Under the pieces are notes generated by a model, which saw only the letters and a program-made list of their open reading frames with translations, had not been told where the DNA came from and did no database searches. From contig CAYTMQ010000001.1 in NCBI GenBank assembly GCA_964438995.1, positions 124,001-188,000 on the forward strand: a DNA stretch of 64,000 nucleotides, in the 5' to 3' direction. The position numbers and the translations under genes are program-made. The stretch's first letter is position 1; each line of letters opens with the position of its first letter. Shown piece by piece: positions 62,339-64,000 of the stretch. The DNA is from JABMMZ01 sp964438995. GTDB lineage: Bacteria > Bacteroidota > Bacteroidia > NS11-12g > UBA955.

Positions 62339-63235
62339 TTATTTGCTTGCAGCTTGAGACATACACGAAAGTAACTGAGCTTTTACGCCTTCACTTACAT
62401 CATGTAATGGCATTCTTACAGTAGTGCCACAAATGCCCATTGCTTCTAGTATTACTTTGATGCCACCTGGACTGCCATCAGCGAAGATTAAATTCATTGC
62501 GTCTAGCAATTGATTGTGCAAAGGCAATGCTGCTTTTACATCTCCGTTTAATCCAAATCTCACCATATCACTGAATGATTTTGGGTAAGCATTGGCAATA
62601 ACGCTGATAACGCCATCCATACCTAATGATAGAAAGGGTAAGGTCAATGCGTCATCACCACTGATTACTGCGAAATTAGCTGGTCGATTTTTTAGAATAT
62701 CCATGCATTGAGTGAAATTTCCACTTGCTTCTTTGGTACCTAAAATATTGTTATGTTCTGCCAATTTTAAAGTCGTTTCAGTGCTTACATTGCTACCGGT
62801 TCTCCCTGGTACATTGTATAAAATGATTGGCAGTGGTGATGCGTCTGCGATATGGTTGTAATGCTGAATAATGCCTTTTTGGTTTGGTTTGTTGTAATAA
62901 GGACTCACACTTAAAATGGCAGAAATGCCTTCCAAATCTTGATGTTTGATATTGTCTGCAATTTCTAATGTATGGTTACCTCCAATACCTAAAACTAGGG
63001 GCAATCTGCCATTGTTTTCGGTTCTAATAGCATCTAATATACTTTGCTTTTCTTGCTTAGAAATGGTTGGGCTTTCGCCTGTAGTGCCTAAAATTACAAG
63101 GTAATCGGTACCGTTGTCAATTTGGTGGTTGACCAACTTTTTAAGGGCGTCAAAATCGATGCTAAAGTCTTTTTTGAAAGGTGTAACCAATGCTACTCCT
63201 GTGCCTTTTAATTTCTGTGATGCAATATGTGACAT
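62339..63235 (-). CDS. dapA: 4-hydroxy-tetrahydrodipicolinate synthase
   Basis: 298 residues, normal length. The Schiff-base Lys lies in ILGTKEASGN. Other signatures are LVILGTTGESPTI near residue 47, the active-site Tyr in IILYNVPGRTGSNV, and GDDALTLPFLSLGMDGVIS. It condenses pyruvate with aspartate semialdehyde in the lysine/diaminopimelate pathway. The ATG lies one base beyond the stop of the upstream DUF6913 gene, so the two form an operon. Confidence 0.97.
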   Translation of the reverse strand: MSHIASQKLKGTGVALVTPFKKDFSIDFDALKKLVNHQIDNGTDYLVILGTTGESPTISKQEKQSILDAIRTENNGRLPLVLGIGGNHTLEIADNIKHQDLEGISAILSVSPYYNKPNQKGIIQHYNHIADASPLPIILYNVPGRTGSNVSTETTLKLAEHNNILGTKEASGNFTQCMDILKNRPANFAVISGDDALTLPFLSLGMDGVISVIANAYPKSFSDMVRFGLNGDVKAALPLHNQLLDAMNLIFADGSPGGIKVILEAMGICGTTVRMPLHDVSEGVKAQLLSCMSQAASK

Positions 63236-63236
63236 A

Positions 63237-63755
63237 TTATTGAATTTTTTTAAGTGATCTGCCTATTTCAATCAAGTAGTTTTCGCAAGGGTCAGCGCCA
63301 TTTGGTTTGATGAGTAATTCGTAAAAATTGGTATCATCATTTTCTAAAAATGGTCCGACTCTAAACTTAGATTTTGAATATACAGAAATGGTTTTGATGA
63401 ATTCGTTTTCTGTTAAACAACCATTGATCAATAAATCGAATGGAGTTTCAAGAAGTTTTTTTAATTCTGGAGATTTAGGCGCTGCAAAAAAATTGAAATC
63501 ACCTCTACAGCACAAGCGGTACATATCATTGGGCTGAATTTCCGGTCCAAATTTCTTAATCGGGTGAAAAGTTAAGAACACCACTTCTTTGCCACTACTT
63601 CTCAATTCATGGCCAAAGGTTTTGATTTCTTCAATTTCTGCTCTAGCTTGAGTAGCATCCCACAACACCAAAACAGATTTGATGGCGCTGAACGGTAACG
63701 CTGAGCGGTTATTCTTAAGTTGTTGCGATTTTCTAATTAGAGCTTTTGTTTTCAA
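63237..63755 (-). CDS. DUF6913-family protein, dapA operon partner
   Basis: 172 residues from a TTG start; no ATG occurs near the N-terminus. The chain (KTKALIRKSQQLKNNR, IKSVLVLWDATQARAEIEEI, EVVFLTFHPIKKFG, CRGDFNFFAAPKSPEL) looks like a small alpha/beta fold. I recall DUF6913 genes next to dapA in Bacteroidetes, which supports the assignment. A perfect -7 element (TACCTTTG) precedes the start. Function unknown. Confidence 0.75.
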   Translation of the reverse strand: MKTKALIRKSQQLKNNRSALPFSAIKSVLVLWDATQARAEIEEIKTFGHELRSSGKEVVFLTFHPIKKFGPEIQPNDMYRLCCRGDFNFFAAPKSPELKKLLETPFDLLINGCLTENEFIKTISVYSKSKFRVGPFLENDDTNFYELLIKPNGADPCENYLIEIGRSLKKIQ

Positions 63756-63768
63756 TTTTTTACGACTT

Positions 63769-63776
63769 CAAAGGTA
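63769..63776 (-). promoter_or_regulatory. -7 element of the DUF6913-dapA operon
   Basis: TACCTTTG on the minus strand, 13 bases before the TTG start at 63755. Confidence 0.6.
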
Positions 63777-63885
63777 GATTGAAAAGTCAAAAGTAAAAAG
63801 TTAAATATTAATTAAGGGGTTAGGAAATAGGATTTATGGAATAGTGCGTATGTTGGTGGGCATGGCCTCGACAAATATTAAATGG

Positions 63886-64000
63886 GAATAGGTCATAACG
63901 CTTGCCCAGTTTCGAGTTGAGTCTTCGAGACTCTGATGCTGGGTCGGAGGTCGCAACATCGGAGGTTGTAACATCGGAGGTTGGAACGCTTGCCCAATTT
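63886..64000. repeat. Structured repeat element, cut by the window edge
   Basis: AACGCTTGCCCAGTTT (63897-63912) recurs as AACGCTTGCCCAATTT at 63985-64000, giving an 88-bp period. Between the copies lie a perfect hairpin GAGTCT-TCG-AGACTC (63919-63933), an outer CCCAG/CTGGG pairing, and three 15-bp tandem units beginning TCGGAGGT (63944, 63959, 63974). A degenerate unit precedes the first copy. It has higher GC than its surroundings and no gene. Confidence 0.7.

Noticed and set aside
63944..63988. CRISPR array
   Set aside because: The 15-bp units are directly adjacent without spacers of regular length, and no cas gene is present.

Overview
The window is chromosomal DNA of a low-GC Bacteroidota (Bacteroidetes) bacterium, most likely near Chitinophagales/Sphingobacteriales. 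Several things point that way: five proteins with type IX secretion system (T9SS) C-terminal sorting domains, a PF14905-type outer-membrane barrel, type III glutamine synthetase, TrhO, DUF2851, DUF4129, DUF4350 and DUF6913 family proteins, and the Bacteroidetes -7 promoter element TAnnTTTG in front of many genes. No phage, transposase, CRISPR array or intact insertion sequence was seen. Most of the window is a housekeeping backbone with surface-protein genes set into it.

Layout. 1-2.3 kb: tail of a cut gene and a secreted subtilase. 2.4-9.2 kb: a truncated haemoglobin, then a tight five-gene operon (SpoIIM fusion, DUF4129, DUF4350, MoxR ATPase, DUF58). 9.2-11.7 kb: an accessory-looking island with a small unknown gene, a restriction-endonuclease-like protein that appears to have lost its catalytic residues, and a small lipoprotein-like gene, with two kinds of palindromic site. 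11.7-15.7 kb: outer-membrane barrel, unknown exported protein and a T9SS cargo protein. 15.8 kb: initiator tRNA-Met with a textbook promoter and terminator. 16-25.9 kb: GAF-PAS-HisKA protein without a kinase domain, a PBCV-adaptor-like mini protein coupled to a GT-C glycosyltransferase, a GC-rich repeat, a 1747-residue PKD-repeat adhesin and two envelope proteins.

26-28.2 kb: a large unknown exported protein with a possible caspase-like C-terminus. 28.3-41.6 kb: housekeeping genes (SpoU methyltransferase, mutS, DUF2851, ftsE, ung, ligA, ftsK, lolA, trhO). 41.7-49.4 kb: two T9SS cargo proteins flanking a second GT-C glycosyltransferase. 49.7-53.1 kb: type III glutamine synthetase divergent from a catalytically degenerate Fic protein with a winged-helix tail. 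53.1-63.8 kb: ABC exporter, OsmC, waaA, ruvB, DUF1573, Deg protease, two unknown membrane proteins, dapA and DUF6913. 63.9-64.0 kb: start of a repeat element.

How the parts relate. DNA repair and replication genes cluster (mutS, ung, ligA, ftsK, ruvB). Envelope biogenesis genes (lolA, waaA, MsbA-like exporter, Deg protease) support the secreted and outer-membrane proteins. The most interesting candidates for undescribed biology are: (1) the pseudo-Fic/winged-helix protein divergent from glutamine synthetase, with a 13-bp palindrome between them that recurs in inverted orientation at 11.3 kb; (2) a second palindrome, AGTATT-n-AATACT, shared by the promoter regions at 9.4 and 45.4 kb; (3) the degenerate restriction-endonuclease-like protein at 9.8 kb; and (4) a repeated TAnnTTTG-N4-start arrangement suggesting leaderless mRNAs. 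All functions are inferred by reading the sequence; no database search was run.
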